Assembly: GCA_016710365.1 (NCBI GenBank)
Contig: JADJVW010000010.1
Location: forward strand, 62,001 to 126,000
DNA length: 64,000 nt
DNA from: Candidatus Caldilinea saccharophila
Lineage (GTDB): Bacteria > Chloroflexota > Anaerolineae > Caldilineales > Caldilineaceae
Reading direction: 5' to 3'
Numbering within the stretch: position 1 is the stretch's first letter; every line of letters starts with the position of its first letter. The notes beneath the pieces were generated by a model. The model worked only from the letters and a program-made list of their open reading frames with translations. It made no database searches and was not told the origin of the DNA. The position numbers were made by a program, and so were the translations under genes. Positions 36,495 to 48,448 of this stretch are shown here, piece after piece.

Positions 36495-36575
36495 CGCAGA
36501 AAGAACTATCCACAGATTTCACAGATTTTGGAGCCTCCCCACCCTCTGTGAAATCCGTGCCATCTGCGAATAAAC
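36495..36575. repeat. CACAGATTTCACAGAT-type hairpin repeat
   Basis: ATCCACAGATTTCACAGATT is mirrored imperfectly by CTCTGTGAAATCCGTGCCAT and CTGCGAAT. It is a member of a family also seen at 38.0 and 54.1 kb. The rest of the gap (36576-36666) is C-rich and contains the presumed promoter of the CHAT gene. Confidence 0.6.
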
Positions 36576-36666
36576 CCTCCCCCTCTCCCTGTCTCCCCCT
36601 TCCCCCCCAATCCATGCTACAATCACCCCACCAGACAACTCGCCGCCTCACCGACAAGGAGCGAAC

Positions 36667-37917
36667 ATGGCCCCAGATGCTTCCGCACCGCTGCACTTCC
36701 CGCTCAACCTGCAGGCGCGCCTTGACGCGGCCGGCTTGACCGATGACGCTACGCTCCAGGCCGCGCTCGACGCCGACCCGCAGTTACGCGCCGACTTTGA
36801 TGCCTTTCTGAAAGAAAACCTGGAGCTGCGCGCTGCTATGCAGATGAACGCGCTCGTGCAGGCCTTTGCCGGCGTCGGCAACAGTGAGAAGATGCTGGCC
36901 TTCTGGCGCACCGTCCCTTCCGAACTGGAACAGCCTCTCATCCAGACCGTCGAAGCGCTCATCGTCCAGGCGCAGACCAACGGCGACGAGAACGCCGTCG
37001 CGGAACTCTCGGCCCGGGCGCGTCTGTGAGGAGACCACGCAATCACAGGAACTTTCGCCCATTGCCCGCGCGCTGCTTGCCTTTGCCCAGGCGGCCGACG
37101 CATCTGCGGCTACAGCCCTGTTCGGCGCAGCGCCTTGTTCCAGCCCTACGAAGCACAGCAGATGATGGACGCGCTGGCTGACCAGCCGCCGGATGACGCC
37201 GATGCCGAAACACGCCAGCGTATTGTCGACCGCCGCGACCTTCTCCGCCGCCTGCGCTGCACCGCAACGCGGTGAACCGCCCGCACGAGATGGCGCAGAT
37301 CAAGGCCGAACTGGCCGCGCACGCCGATCCGGAGCCGCGGCGGGTGATCCTGGTGCTGGCGGCCAACCCGCTCGACACGGAGCGGCTGCGCCTCGACGCG
37401 GAGGTGCGCGCCATCGACGAGCAACTGCGCCAGGGCGAAGGGGACGACGGTTTTGTGCTGCACCAGCAGTGGGCCGTGCGCTCCGGCGATCTCATCGACG
37501 CGCTGCTGCGCCACCGGCCCGCTATTCTCCACTTTGCCGGCCACGGCGCGGCGGACGGCAGCCTGATCGTGGAGGAGAGCAACGGGCGGGCCACGGCGCT
37601 GCCGCCCGACGCGCTCCCCGCGCTGCGTCGTGCTCAACGCGTGCTGGTCGGACGTGCAGGCGGCCGCGCTGGCGCGCCACGTCGACTGCGTGGTGGGTAT
37701 GGCGCAAGCCGTCGCCGACCACGCCGCGGGCTTCTATCGTGGCCTGGCCGCGGGCGAAGCAGTAGCCACGGCGGTGGCGCTCGGTCGTGCGCAGATGCTG
37801 GCCGCGGCCGGCGGCGATGACGATCAAGATGACGAAGCGGCCGCTATGCCGCAGATGCGCGTGCGCGACGGGGTGGTCGCGACGCAGCTCTTTCTGGCGC
37901 CGCGGCCGGCGCGCTAA
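36667..37917 (+). CDS. CHAT-domain (caspase-like) protein, frame broken
   Basis: The first open segment (36667-37029) is a helical region: ALDADPQLRADFDAFLKENL and ELEQPLIQTVEALIVQAQ. It continues through frame changes as LSPIARALLAFAQAADASA and AQQMMDALADQPPDD, then NRPHEMAQIKAELAAHADPE. The CHAT protease-like domain follows: RRVILVLAANPLDTERLRLD, the catalytic His in PAILHFAGHGAADGSLIVEE, and, after another break near 37630, the catalytic Cys in VLNACWSDVQAAALA, then VVGMAQAVADHAAGFYRGLA. His and Cys are both present, so protease activity is plausible if the gene is intact. In Chloroflexi such genes are common and some belong to defence or cell-death circuits; no partner effector is seen beside it. 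Confidence 0.7.
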
Positions 37918-37934
37918 CTTCAGGAAATATCAGA

Positions 37935-38175
37935 ACTTCACGATTCTCACGCGAAGCCGCGAAGAACGCGAAGGAAATCCTCTTCAACTTCGCGACTTCG
38001 CGTGAGGCAAAATCGTGAACGACTGAATATCCACAGATGTCACAGATGTCACAGATGCAGAGGTTGCCCTGCTCTCTGCGACATTTGCGCACTCTGTGGA
38101 TCGTGCTTTACAAAACTCACACAAAGCCATCAAGGGCGCCACCTTTACCTTTGTGGCTCTGTGTCTCCGTGTGAA
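37935..38175. repeat. Cluster of three different hairpin repeats
   Basis: Three unrelated imperfect palindromes lie end to end between the CHAT gene and the next gene. At about 37937-38015, CACGCGAAGCCGCGAAGAAC mirrors CTTCGCGACTTCGCGTGAG. At 38028-38102, ATCCACAGATGTCACAGATG mirrors CTCTGCGACATTTGCG and CTCTGTGGAT. At 38110-38175, CTCACACAAAGCC mirrors GGCTCTGTGTCTCCGTGTGA. Each belongs to a family seen elsewhere in the window or resembles one. The word AAATCGTGAACGACT recurs between them. No gene is seen. Confidence 0.7.
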
Positions 38176-38209
38176 GCCAAATCGTGAACGACTACTGATG
38201 CCTACGTGC

Positions 38210-38698
38210 TTATGGCGCAGCGACTTGCAGAATGGCGGCGAGTTCGGCCAGCGCCGCGGTTTCTGCCTCGTTTACCTTGACGCCGCCGAACCCCAGGAAG
38301 TCGCCTTCCTTGGCTTCGGCCGTGGCGACCGCCACGCTGTAGAGCCAACTCTTCACCGGCGCGGCTTCATCGCCGGCCTTTTCGTCGAGCATGGCGACGG
38401 AGGCGCGCACCTCCTCCAACAGCTTGACCCGCGCCGCGTCGACGCCGGATTTTTCCAGTTCCGGCTGCGCCTGCTTCAGCGTCGCGCTGTCCTTGTATTC
38501 GACGGCCAGTTCCGCCAACAGGCCGGTGGCGTTGGGGTCTTTGGCAATTTCGGCCACCTTGCTGGCGAGCGCCAGCGACTCCTTGAGCATGTCCCCCATC
38601 GCGGGGCTGGCCAGGGAAATCACCATCGATACTGCGACAGGCAGACCGACGACAGTGCGCCATTCTTCCGGGGTGAAGTCATTCTTGGTAACAGACAT
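38210..38698 (-). CDS. Hypothetical helical protein
   Basis: 162 residues beginning MSVTKNDFTPEEWRTVVGLP, followed by SMVISLASPAMGDMLKESLA and three further predicted amphipathic helices (KVAEIAKDPNATGLLAELA, ARVKLLEEVRASVAMLDE, VNEAETAALAELAAIL). The N-terminal half looks membrane-associating or tightly packed. No family is recognised. GGGAGAG precedes the ATG at 38698. It stands alone between repeat cluster and FG-GAP gene. Confidence 0.65.
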   Translation of the reverse strand: MSVTKNDFTPEEWRTVVGLPVAVSMVISLASPAMGDMLKESLALASKVAEIAKDPNATGLLAELAVEYKDSATLKQAQPELEKSGVDAARVKLLEEVRASVAMLDEKAGDEAAPVKSWLYSVAVATAEAKEGDFLGFGGVKVNEAETAALAELAAILQVAAP

Positions 38699-38834
38699 TA
38701 TTCTCTCCCTTGTCATTGATGATGCTTGTGGTTTTCAGGTGGTTGAACTGTCTGGAAATGCATCAGCTTCTACTGTGCGCTGGCAGTGTAACGATGGCAT
38801 AGGCTGCAAGGCAAATCTGTGAGAGTGCTCCTGC

Positions 38835-40488
38835 TCACTGTGCTCCGCTGCGCAGATAGCCGCCGCGCCCCGTGCCCCATAAAATACGCGCGCCAGCGGT
38901 CCCCGGCAAATCGTACGCGACCACGCCGCTGTGCGCGGTGTTGATCACCAGCTCGTAGTCGGCGTCGGCGTCGATGTTGGCGAGCGTCGGCGCAGCCAGC
39001 CCGCCGTTCCAGTCGCCAGAAAAGGGTGCGGGCAGATCGCCTGCATAGAGCACGGCGCCCAGCGCATCAAGGATGTGCAGTTTGCCAGTGCGGTTGCCAC
39101 CTTTTTGCGGCCACGACGTGAAGATCACCTCGGCGCTGCCGTTGTGGTCGAGGTCGGCCACCACGGGTTCAGAGGCGAAGCGGTAGAACCCTTCGTCGGC
39201 GTCATAAACCGAATAGGGCCATGCGCCGTGCTCCGTCTTGTCGAGCCACCAGGCATGGAGCCGGCCATCGTAGGAGGCGTGGAGAATCTCCGCAACACCA
39301 TCGCCGTCGAGATCGGCGACCACCGGGTTGGGCGGCGCCGACTCGATGACGTTGTAATCCTCGCTCAGCGGCGCGGCCCTGGCGTCAGGTGCAGGAAGAA
39401 CGGTCCAGTCGTAGCCCCTTGCCTGCCAGCGGCTGCGGTCAGCGTTGAAGACAAAGGGCATCTCGTACAGGCTGCGGTACGGGTCCGCGCCGCAGTCGTA
39501 GACATTGCCGACGACGATAATCTCGCGCACGCCGTCGCCGTCGAGATCGGCAAGCACCGGCGCGCTGTTGGCGAAGTTGGGCCGGTGCTCGACGCCGCAG
39601 TTGGCATAGCCGCGCAGATCGACGGCATCATCCACGTGCACGCCGACCTGGCTCCAGACTTTGGGGCCTTTGGGATTGAAGTTGTTGTAGCGTGCGTTGG
39701 CCGGCAGTTGATTGCCATCGCGATCGAGCGCGGTAATATAGTGCGTGTCGGTCGGCGATGATCCGGCGTAGCCGTCGCCGGTGAGGTCGCCCACCGCGGC
39801 GTTCTGGTTGTACATGCCCCAGCCGTAGCCCGCCTCGCCCGCGCGCCGTGCGGGCCAGCCCGCGCGCACGCTGCCGTCGGGTTCGTAGACGCTCAGTTGC
39901 CTGGTCGATCCGCCCGACGCGCCCGACCACCATTTCCAGGTGGCTGTCCTGGTCGATATCGGCCACTGCCAGCGTGCGCACCTCGCCTGCGCCGAAGGGA
40001 TGGCGCGTCCAGCGTGCGCTGCCGTCGGCGTTGTAGACGGTAAGCTGGTCGCCGCCTCGCCCGACGACGATTTCCAGCGAGTTGTCGTTGTCGATGTCGG
40101 CCACGACCACGCCGGGCCAGGCGCGGCTGGAGTTGGCCGCGCGCTGCGCCAGCGCGCCCGTCGCGCCGTCGAGGATCACCAGGTCGTAGGCCGCCGCGAT
40201 CACCTCCATCGTGCCGTCGCCGTCCAGGTCGGCCACGGCGGGCGAGGCGTACCAGCCCGTCTGGCACCAGGAGGCGAAGCAGCCGCCGCGCTGCCACTTG
40301 AGCACCGGCGGCTGGATGCCCGGTGGTGTGGGCGTCGGCGTGGGCGTGGGCGGCGAGACGGCGCCGCCGAGCACCAAAGGCAGGTAAAGACTCGACCCGG
40401 GGCCTTGGGCCAGCGCAGGCCGGAGCAGCAGCGCGCTGCCTGTCAACACCAGCGTGGCCAGGAGCATCCACAACCAGCTTCTTCGCAT
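38835..40488 (-). CDS. Secreted FG-GAP/VCBS-repeat protein (frame broken near 39900)
   Basis: The N-terminal MRRSWLWMLLATLVLTGSAL is a signal sequence or anchor, followed by a TPTPTPTPP linker. At least seven Ca-binding loops of the FG-GAP type are visible: VADLDGDGTMEV, VADIDNDNSLEI, VADIDQDSHLEM, then in the other frame VGDLTGDGY, LADLDGDGVREI, VADLDGDGVAEI, VADLDHNGSAEV and LANIDADADYEL, arranged like an integrin alpha beta-propeller. The frame switches near 39900, where QLSVYEPDGSVRAGWPAR is the expected continuation. Probably a calcium-stabilised cell-surface protein of unknown ligand. Confidence 0.8.
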
Positions 40489-40736
40489 TGAACACCTCTC
40501 TTTTGAATCTGTCGCGTACCTTGCACCAGCATAACGGATTCAGTCCGGCAAAACCGGACGATACCCGGCTGATTGCGCAGTGACAAGAAACCGCGATCGG
40601 TGCAAGTGACATCTCAGTGTGTTCCGAGAATTGCTTGCGTAGCCCATCTGTTCTATACTGTATTGAACAGGACAATCGTCAAAAGTTGGCGTCCTCAGCG
40701 CGTCCTGTCCTTTCCATCCAGATGAAGGAGCAAACT

Positions 40737-41144
40737 ATGCAGAACGCACCACTCGGCCACATGCAGTTCAATGTCGATGCAGACAACCTGCCATTTTATC
40801 GCGATCTTTTGACCTTTTTGGAGTGGCGACTGCTCGGCGAATGGCCCGGGATGATCGGACTTGGCAGCGAGTCGGGGCAGAGCCTCTGGTTCAGCGGCCA
40901 GGTCAAGGACGTCAGCAATGACTATGACGGGCCAGGGCTGAATCACCTCGCCTTTGCCGCGGCTTCGATGGCGGATGTGGATGAAGCAGTGCACTGGTTG
41001 CAGGCGCACGACGTGGCTACACTCTTCGAGACCCCGCGTCATCGCCCGGACTTTTCGAGTGATGAGCAGAGCACCTATTACCAGGTGATGTTTGAGACGC
41101 CGGATCGCATGCTGATGGAGATTGTCTATATCGGGCCGAAGTAG
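40737..41144 (+). CDS. VOC-family protein
   Basis: 135 residues. GHMQFNVDADNLPFYRDLLT and WRLLGEWPGMIGLGSESG begin the first module; GLNHLAFAAASMADVDEAVH, YYQVMFETPDRMLMEIVYIG form the second. The paired His and Glu positions fit a metal-binding vicinal oxygen chelate fold, but the substrate is unknown. Start at 40737 follows AAGGAG; a longer frame from 40617 has no supporting features. Confidence 0.75.
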   Translation: MQNAPLGHMQFNVDADNLPFYRDLLTFLEWRLLGEWPGMIGLGSESGQSLWFSGQVKDVSNDYDGPGLNHLAFAAASMADVDEAVHWLQAHDVATLFETPRHRPDFSSDEQSTYYQVMFETPDRMLMEIVYIGPK

Positions 41145-41165
41145 AAGCATGGGCCGCGGCTGACG

Positions 41166-41232
41166 CGGAACGAGCAGATCACCGCGGATAAAGATCCGGG
41201 GCAATTCGCCCGATCCGCGTCAGCCGCGGTCA
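41166..41232. repeat. CGGATT/CCGCGG-family hairpin repeat
   Basis: ACCGCGGATAAAGATCC on the left is mirrored imperfectly by GATCCGCGTCAGCCGCGGT on the right. It lies between the convergent VOC gene and copA and may serve both as a terminator. Confidence 0.6.
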
Positions 41233-41243
41233 ATCCCAGGCTG

Positions 41244-43871
<2,628 letters not shown>

Positions 43872-43891
43872 AACTTTTGCCTCGCAAATTA

Positions 43892-43998
43892 GAGAGTGGA
43901 AATTGGGAGATTGGAGATTAAACAAAGCGCGCACGATGCGTCATGTACGCAATCTCTAATCTCTAATCTCCAATCTCTTAATCTCCCAATCTCTTGTC
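43892..43998. repeat. Intergenic copy of the AATCTCC palindromic element
   Basis: GAGAGTGGAAATTGGGAGATTGGAGATT on the left and AATCTCTAATCTCC, AATCTCTTAATCTCCC on the right bracket a spacer ending TACGCAATC. This copy lies between copZ and copA. Unlike the coding copies it contains CTAATC and TTAATC words that create stops. Confidence 0.85.
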
Positions 43999-44003
43999 CT
44001 CTC

Positions 44004-44207
44004 TTACGCCGCCGGATAACCGATCTCTTCCAGCATCTTTTCAACTTCGGCCAACACATCGTCGTTCTCGACTTCGACGGTGACCTGTTTGCTGTCAAGT
44101 TCGGCCTTGACCTCCTCGACGCCATCGACGAACTTGAGTTCGCGCTCGATGGTGGCGGTGCAATGGCCGCAGGAAATCGCGGGGACGTTGTAGGTCTTGG
44201 TGCTCAT
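44004..44207 (-). CDS. copZ: Copper chaperone CopZ
   Basis: 67-residue heavy-metal-associated domain with the copper-binding motif in AISCGHCTATIERELKFVDG and the beta-strands VEEVKAELDSKQVTVEVEND. Delivers Cu(I) to CopA and to the CsoR sensor. Lies between csoR and copA in the same orientation; a palindromic element separates it from copA. Length and motif are normal for the family. Confidence 0.92.
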   Translation of the reverse strand: MSTKTYNVPAISCGHCTATIERELKFVDGVEEVKAELDSKQVTVEVENDDVLAEVEKMLEEIGYPAA

Positions 44208-44276
44208 CTGCTTGCTCCTGTTAATTGATAAGTTGACTTGTTGCTGAACGCCAGGGCCGGCAATCTAGCGCTAAGG

Positions 44277-44558
44277 CTATAACTTGCCGGTGGCCTTGAA
44301 AACATCCATGATTTCGGTGACGACGCGCGTTTTCTCCACATCATCTTCGCTGCGGATTGCAGTGGTGACGCAGGTGTTGAGATGATTCTCCAGCGTTAAC
44401 GCGCTCACCCGCTCCAATGCCTGCTGCACAGCCTTGACTTGCTTGAGAATGTCCATGCAATAGGCGTCCTCCTCCACCATGCGCTCGATGCCGCGCACAT
44501 GCCCTTCGATGCTTTTGAGCCGGTTGATCAACGTCTGTTTTTTAGCTGAATCCAACAT
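44277..44558 (-). CDS. csoR: CsoR-family copper-sensing repressor
   Basis: About 93 residues from ATG 44558. RLKSIEGHVRGIERMVEEDA and the metal ligands Cys in DAYCMDILKQ, then His and Cys in LENHLNTCV (C-x..-H-x3-C arrangement), are exactly those of CsoR. Copper binding should release it from the operator. A promoter and a GC-tract dyad are visible just upstream, so it probably autoregulates the csoR-copZ-copA operon. A longer N-terminus (GQKKAAK) is possible but less likely. Confidence 0.9.
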   Translation of the reverse strand: MLDSAKKQTLINRLKSIEGHVRGIERMVEEDAYCMDILKQVKAVQQALERVSALTLENHLNTCVTTAIRSEDDVEKTRVVTEIMDVFKATGKL

Positions 44559-44580
44559 CTTCGCCGCCTTTTTTTGCCCC

Positions 44581-44636
44581 ACCCCCTATGGGAGGGGGTT
44601 GGTAGATAGTATAAGTGGATCGGCGCACTTTGTCAA
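44581..44636 (-). promoter_or_regulatory. csoR operon promoter with candidate CsoR operator
   Basis: On the minus strand, TTGACA (44631-44636) and TATACT (44608-44613) are separated by exactly 17 bases, a near-consensus sigma-70 promoter. Immediately downstream, ACCCCCT and AGGGGGT (plus-strand 44581-44599) form an inverted repeat with a 5-base centre. This G/C-tract dyad resembles known CsoR operators and would overlap the early transcribed region, where CsoR binding would block initiation. Confidence 0.85.
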
Positions 44637-44762
44637 GCGTCCCCCGGTTGAATTGCGCCTGACATGATTTGACAATCCGCACCGTCGTTGGCAGATTGAA
44701 GGCGATAATCGAACACCGCTGCTTCAGCCCCATTTCACACGCAAAGATAGACAGTGAACCCG

Positions 44763-45380
44763 ATGACAACTCAACAGATAACAACTCAACAGATGACGAC
44801 TCAACAACCCTTTACCTTTTTCCTAAATCAATTTGAAGCGCGCATCGAAGGCGTCGAGCCGCTCGTGCGCCGCTTATCGTCGCTGCGCGGTCAGTTTCTG
44901 GACCAATCTGCGTTTGACGCCATTCTGGCCCAGGGCGACCCGATGCTTTACAAAGTCTACGCGGTGGATCGCCCCGGCGTGGACGGTGAGCTTTCGTCCG
45001 GCCTCACCATTCTGCATCCCGGCAAAGTCGGCGATGAGTATTTCATGACAAAAGGACATTTTCATGCTGTGCTGGAGACAGGGGAGGTCTACTATTGTCT
45101 CGGCGGGCGCGGCATGATGGTGATGGAAACGCCGGAGGGCGACTGGCATGTGGCCGAGATGACGCCGGGCGCGGTTGTTTACGTGCCGCCGCGTTGGGCG
45201 CATCGCTCTGTCAATGTCAGCATCGCCGAAGACCTGGTCTTTTTCTGGGTCTACCCGGCCAACGCCGGCCATGACTATGGCGCCATCGAGCGTCAGGGCT
45301 TCCGCAAGCTCATTGTCGCACAGGAGGGCGCGCCGGCGATCGTCGACAACCCGCGTTGGCTGCCGCCGGCGCAACGCTAA
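44763..45380 (+). CDS. Cupin-type glucose-6-phosphate isomerase
   Basis: Metal-dependent phosphoglucose isomerase of the cupin fold, interconverting glucose-6-phosphate and fructose-6-phosphate. Seen: the metal-binding motif KGHFHAVLETGEVYYCLGG (His-x-His...Glu), a second His in VPPRWAHRSVNVS, and LSSGLTILHPGKVGDEYFMT. This fold is best known from Euryarchaeota and some bacteria, unlike the common SIS-domain Pgi. The N-terminus has a short TTQQ repeat; ATG 44763 is preferred over GTG 44754. Followed by a sugar dehydrogenase gene. Confidence 0.8.
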   Translation: MTTQQITTQQMTTQQPFTFFLNQFEARIEGVEPLVRRLSSLRGQFLDQSAFDAILAQGDPMLYKVYAVDRPGVDGELSSGLTILHPGKVGDEYFMTKGHFHAVLETGEVYYCLGGRGMMVMETPEGDWHVAEMTPGAVVYVPPRWAHRSVNVSIAEDLVFFWVYPANAGHDYGAIERQGFRKLIVAQEGAPAIVDNPRWLPPAQR

Positions 45381-45476
45381 ACCGGGCGCGTTCCAGCAGA
45401 GGGGCGAGACTATTCCCAGCGTTGGTCAAGAGGCGCCGATAGACTTATACGTTATCCACAAGGAGACCAAACGTTC

Positions 45477-46798
45477 ATGAAGCATTATCCTGCTTCCATT
45501 CTGTTCTTTGCGCTGCTGCTGGCCGCGTGTACACCGGCATTTTCCCCGCGCGAGGGCGCGCCCGCCGCGGTGACTTCCCCCGCGCCGGCTGCCGCTGCCG
45601 AAAATACCGTCGCCGCCGCGCCTGCGCGCGCGGCAGACGCAGCGGCGACGGAAACCATACCATTGCCGACCCCAACCGTAACCTCGGAGGTTACACCGCT
45701 GGCGCCTGATCAGGTGCGCATACGCCTTGCACCGGCCTACGATGGCTTTGAAGCGCCAGTCTTTCTCACCCACGCGGGCGACGGTAGCGGGCGGCTGTTC
45801 GTCGTCGAGAAGACCGGCAAGATTTGGGTCATCGCTGACGGCGAGGCGCAGCCGGCGCCTTTCCTCGACGTGAGCAGCAAAATCACGGCGGCGGGCAACG
45901 AGCAAGGCTTGCTTGGCCTGGCCTTTGCGCCCACCTTTGCCGAAAGCGGCCATTTCTTCATCAACTACACGGACAAACAGGGCGCGACCACCGTGGCGCG
46001 CTACACGGTAACGGACGCCGACCCGAATCAGGCCGACCCACAAAGCGCCTTTACCGTGCTGACCGTGGCGCAGCCGGCCGCCAACCACAACGCCGGGATG
46101 CTGGACTTTGGGCCGGACGGCTATCTCTACGTGCCGCTGGGCGACGGCGGCGCGGCCAACGACCGCTTTGGCAACGGCCAGAACCCCGCCACGCTGTTGG
46201 GCAAAATCCTGCGCCTTGATGTAACCACCGACCCTGCGCAACCTTATCAGATTCCCGCGGACAACCCTTTCGTCAGCGCCGATTGGAAGGGTCAGGATGT
46301 GCGCGACGAGGTGTGGGCCATTGGGCTGCGCAACCCGTGGCGCACCAGCTTGACCGTGAAACGGGCGATTTCTGGGTGGCCGATGTCGGCCAGAATCAGA
46401 TCGAAGAAGTCAATGTCGTGCAACCGGGCGCGCCGGGCGGCGAGAATCTGGGTTGGCCAATCATGGAAGGGAGGAGCTGCTTCAACACGGCTGATTGTGA
46501 TCAGACTGGCCTCACCCTTCCTGTGACCGATTACACGCACGTGGGCGGCAATTGTTCGGTGACCGGCGGCTACGTCTATCGCGGCGCCGAATTTCCGCAG
46601 TGGCGCGGCATCTACTTCTATGGCGATTATTGCAGCGGCCGTTTCTGGGCATTGGCGCCCAACGGCAGCGGCGATTGGCGCAACGCTGAGATTCTCGACG
46701 CCGATTTCGTGCTCTCCTCCTTTGGCGAGGATGAAGCGGGCGAGTTGTACGCACTCGATTACGGCAGCGGCGTGATCTATCGTCTGATGGCGGAGTAG
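45477..46798 (+). CDS. PQQ-dependent sugar dehydrogenase-like lipoprotein (frame broken near 46350)
   Basis: Glucose/sorbosone dehydrogenase family, a six-bladed beta-propeller oxidising sugars with PQQ. The lipobox LLLAAC at the N-terminus predicts lipid anchoring, followed by an Ala/Pro-rich linker. Core motifs are FLTHAGDGSGRLFVVEKTGK, GNEQGLLGLAFAPTF, NHNAGMLDFGPDGYLYVPLG and VWAIGLRNPWR. The last is followed by a break where one T is missing (AGCTTGACC instead of AGCTTTGACC). The next frame continues RETGDFWVADVGQNQIEEVN, GGYVYRG and FYGDYCSGRFWAL. Start at 45477 is the natural signal-peptide start. Confidence 0.82.
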
Positions 46799-46810
46799 GT
46801 GGATTCAACT

Positions 46811-48333
46811 ATGACTCAAGCTGCGATTTTATCACATTCGACCCGGCCGCCGGTCGATTACAGCAAGAAATGGTGGGTGTTGCTTGCCGTGGGGTTGGCG
46901 CTTTTCCTGGGCAGCGTCGACGGCAGCATCGTCAATGTGGCCGTTGCGCCGCTGATGCAGAGCCTGCATGCCGACTTTCCCACTGTGCAGTGGGTTATTC
47001 TCTCCTACCTGCTGACGTTGACGCTCCTGCTGGTCGGCATGGGGCGGCTGGCCGACATGATGGGCAAGAAGCGCATCTTCGTCACGGGCATCGCCACCTT
47101 TCTCGCTGGCTCGATGTTGTGCGGATTAGCGCCCAATGTCTACTGGCTGATCGGCTTCCGTGTCCTGCAGGCGGTGGGCGCGGCGATGGTGATTGCACTG
47201 GGCACGGCGATTTTGACCGAGGCGTGGCCTTCCCAGCAGCGCGGTCAGGTGTTGGGGCTGGCCGCCGGCTTTATCTCGCTGGGGATCGTGCTGGGGCCGG
47301 TGGCCGGCGGCTTGATTCTGGGTGCGTTGAGCTGGCGCTGGATTTTCTACGTGAACATCCCGATCGGCGCGATCTCCCTGCTGCTGGTGCTGCTCTACCT
47401 GCCGCCGATGGCGCCGCAGAACCGGCGCGAGCGGTTTGACTTTCTCGGCGCCGTGGTGATGGGCGGCGGTCTGTTGGCGTTCACGCTGGCGATGACCGCC
47501 GGCCAGAATGCAGGCTTCACCGATCCACGGATCCTGGGACTGCTGGCCGTCAGCATCCTCATGCTGGCGATCTTTATCGTGGTGGAGCGCCGCGTACAGC
47601 ACCCGCTCATGGATCTCTCTCTGTTTCGCGTGCCGGCCTTCTCGCTCAACCTCTTCACCGCGACGCTGGCGTTTATTGCCATTTCCGGCGTCGTGTTGCT
47701 GCTGCCCATCTATTTGAACCTGGCGCTCGGCTTGGACATGACGCGCGTGGGGCTGTTGATGGCAGCCGTGCCGCTGGTCATGGTGCTGTTGCAGCCGATC
47801 TCCGGCGCGCTGTCCGATCGCCTGGGTGCGCCGGTCAGTCTGCTTGGCCTGTTTTTATCCTGGCGGGCTATCTGACCATGACGACATTGCAGCTCGACAG
47901 TTCGCAGGTGGGGTTTGTGTTGCGGATGTTGCCGGTGTCGATCGGGATGTCGATCTTCAACTCGCCTAACAAAAGCGCCATCATGGGCGCGGTGCGGCGT
48001 AGACGGCGCGGCGTGGATTCAGGCATTCTGAGAGTGGTGCGCACGCTCGGCCAGGTGACCGGTATGGCGGCGCGGGGCGCATTTTTCGCCAGCCGCGTGG
48101 TTCATTATGGCAGCGTTGAGTTGGATTCAGCAACGCCCCAGGCCATCTTGCTGGCGCTGCATGACCAGTTCTTCCTGGTCGCTGCGCTGATCTTGGCGGG
48201 CATCGTCGTGTCGGCATTAACGTGGCGCTGGGAGATGCGCACCCAGGCCGGCAAAGCGTCTGCGCCCCTACAGCCAATGACAGACCGTTCAGCAATAGCA
48301 GCGTCGGCGGATGAGCCAAATTTCCACGGTTAA
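46811..48333 (+). CDS. MFS transporter, DHA2/EmrB-QacA type (frame broken near 47860)
   Basis: Predicted 14-helix proton-driven drug exporter. KWWVLLAVGLALFLGSVDGS, VQWVILSYLLTLTLLLVGMG (motif D-like), GRLADMMGKKRIFVTGIATF (motif A), WRWIFYVNIPIGAISLLLV (motif C region of this family) are present. The first frame ends at 47875. The next reads MTTLQLDSSQVGFVLRMLP, SIFNSPNKSAIMGAV and GILRVVRTLGQVTGMAA, the usual final third. Expected join is GLFLSW/ILAGYLTMTTLQ. ATG at 46811, 12 bp after the sugar dehydrogenase stop, suggests an operon. Substrate unknown. Confidence 0.82.
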
Positions 48334-48335
48334 AA

Positions 48336-48396
48336 CGATAGACCACGGATGAGGCGGATGAGACAGATTTTTATCCGCCTCATCCGTGGTCTATCG
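48336..48396. terminator. Perfect 24-bp inverted repeat, probable bidirectional terminator
   Basis: CGATAGACCACGGATGAGGC (continuing GGAT) at 48336-48359 is exactly mirrored at 48373-48396, with a 13-base loop containing ATTTTT. It lies 3 bp after the MFS stop and 53 bp from the end of the opposite-strand gene. The sequence belongs to the CGGATT intergenic family but is the most perfect copy. Confidence 0.65.
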
Positions 48397-48448
48397 AAAG
48401 CCGGCTGAACCGTTGCCATTTGCGCAGGAAATCCGCCGTCTACTGTCC

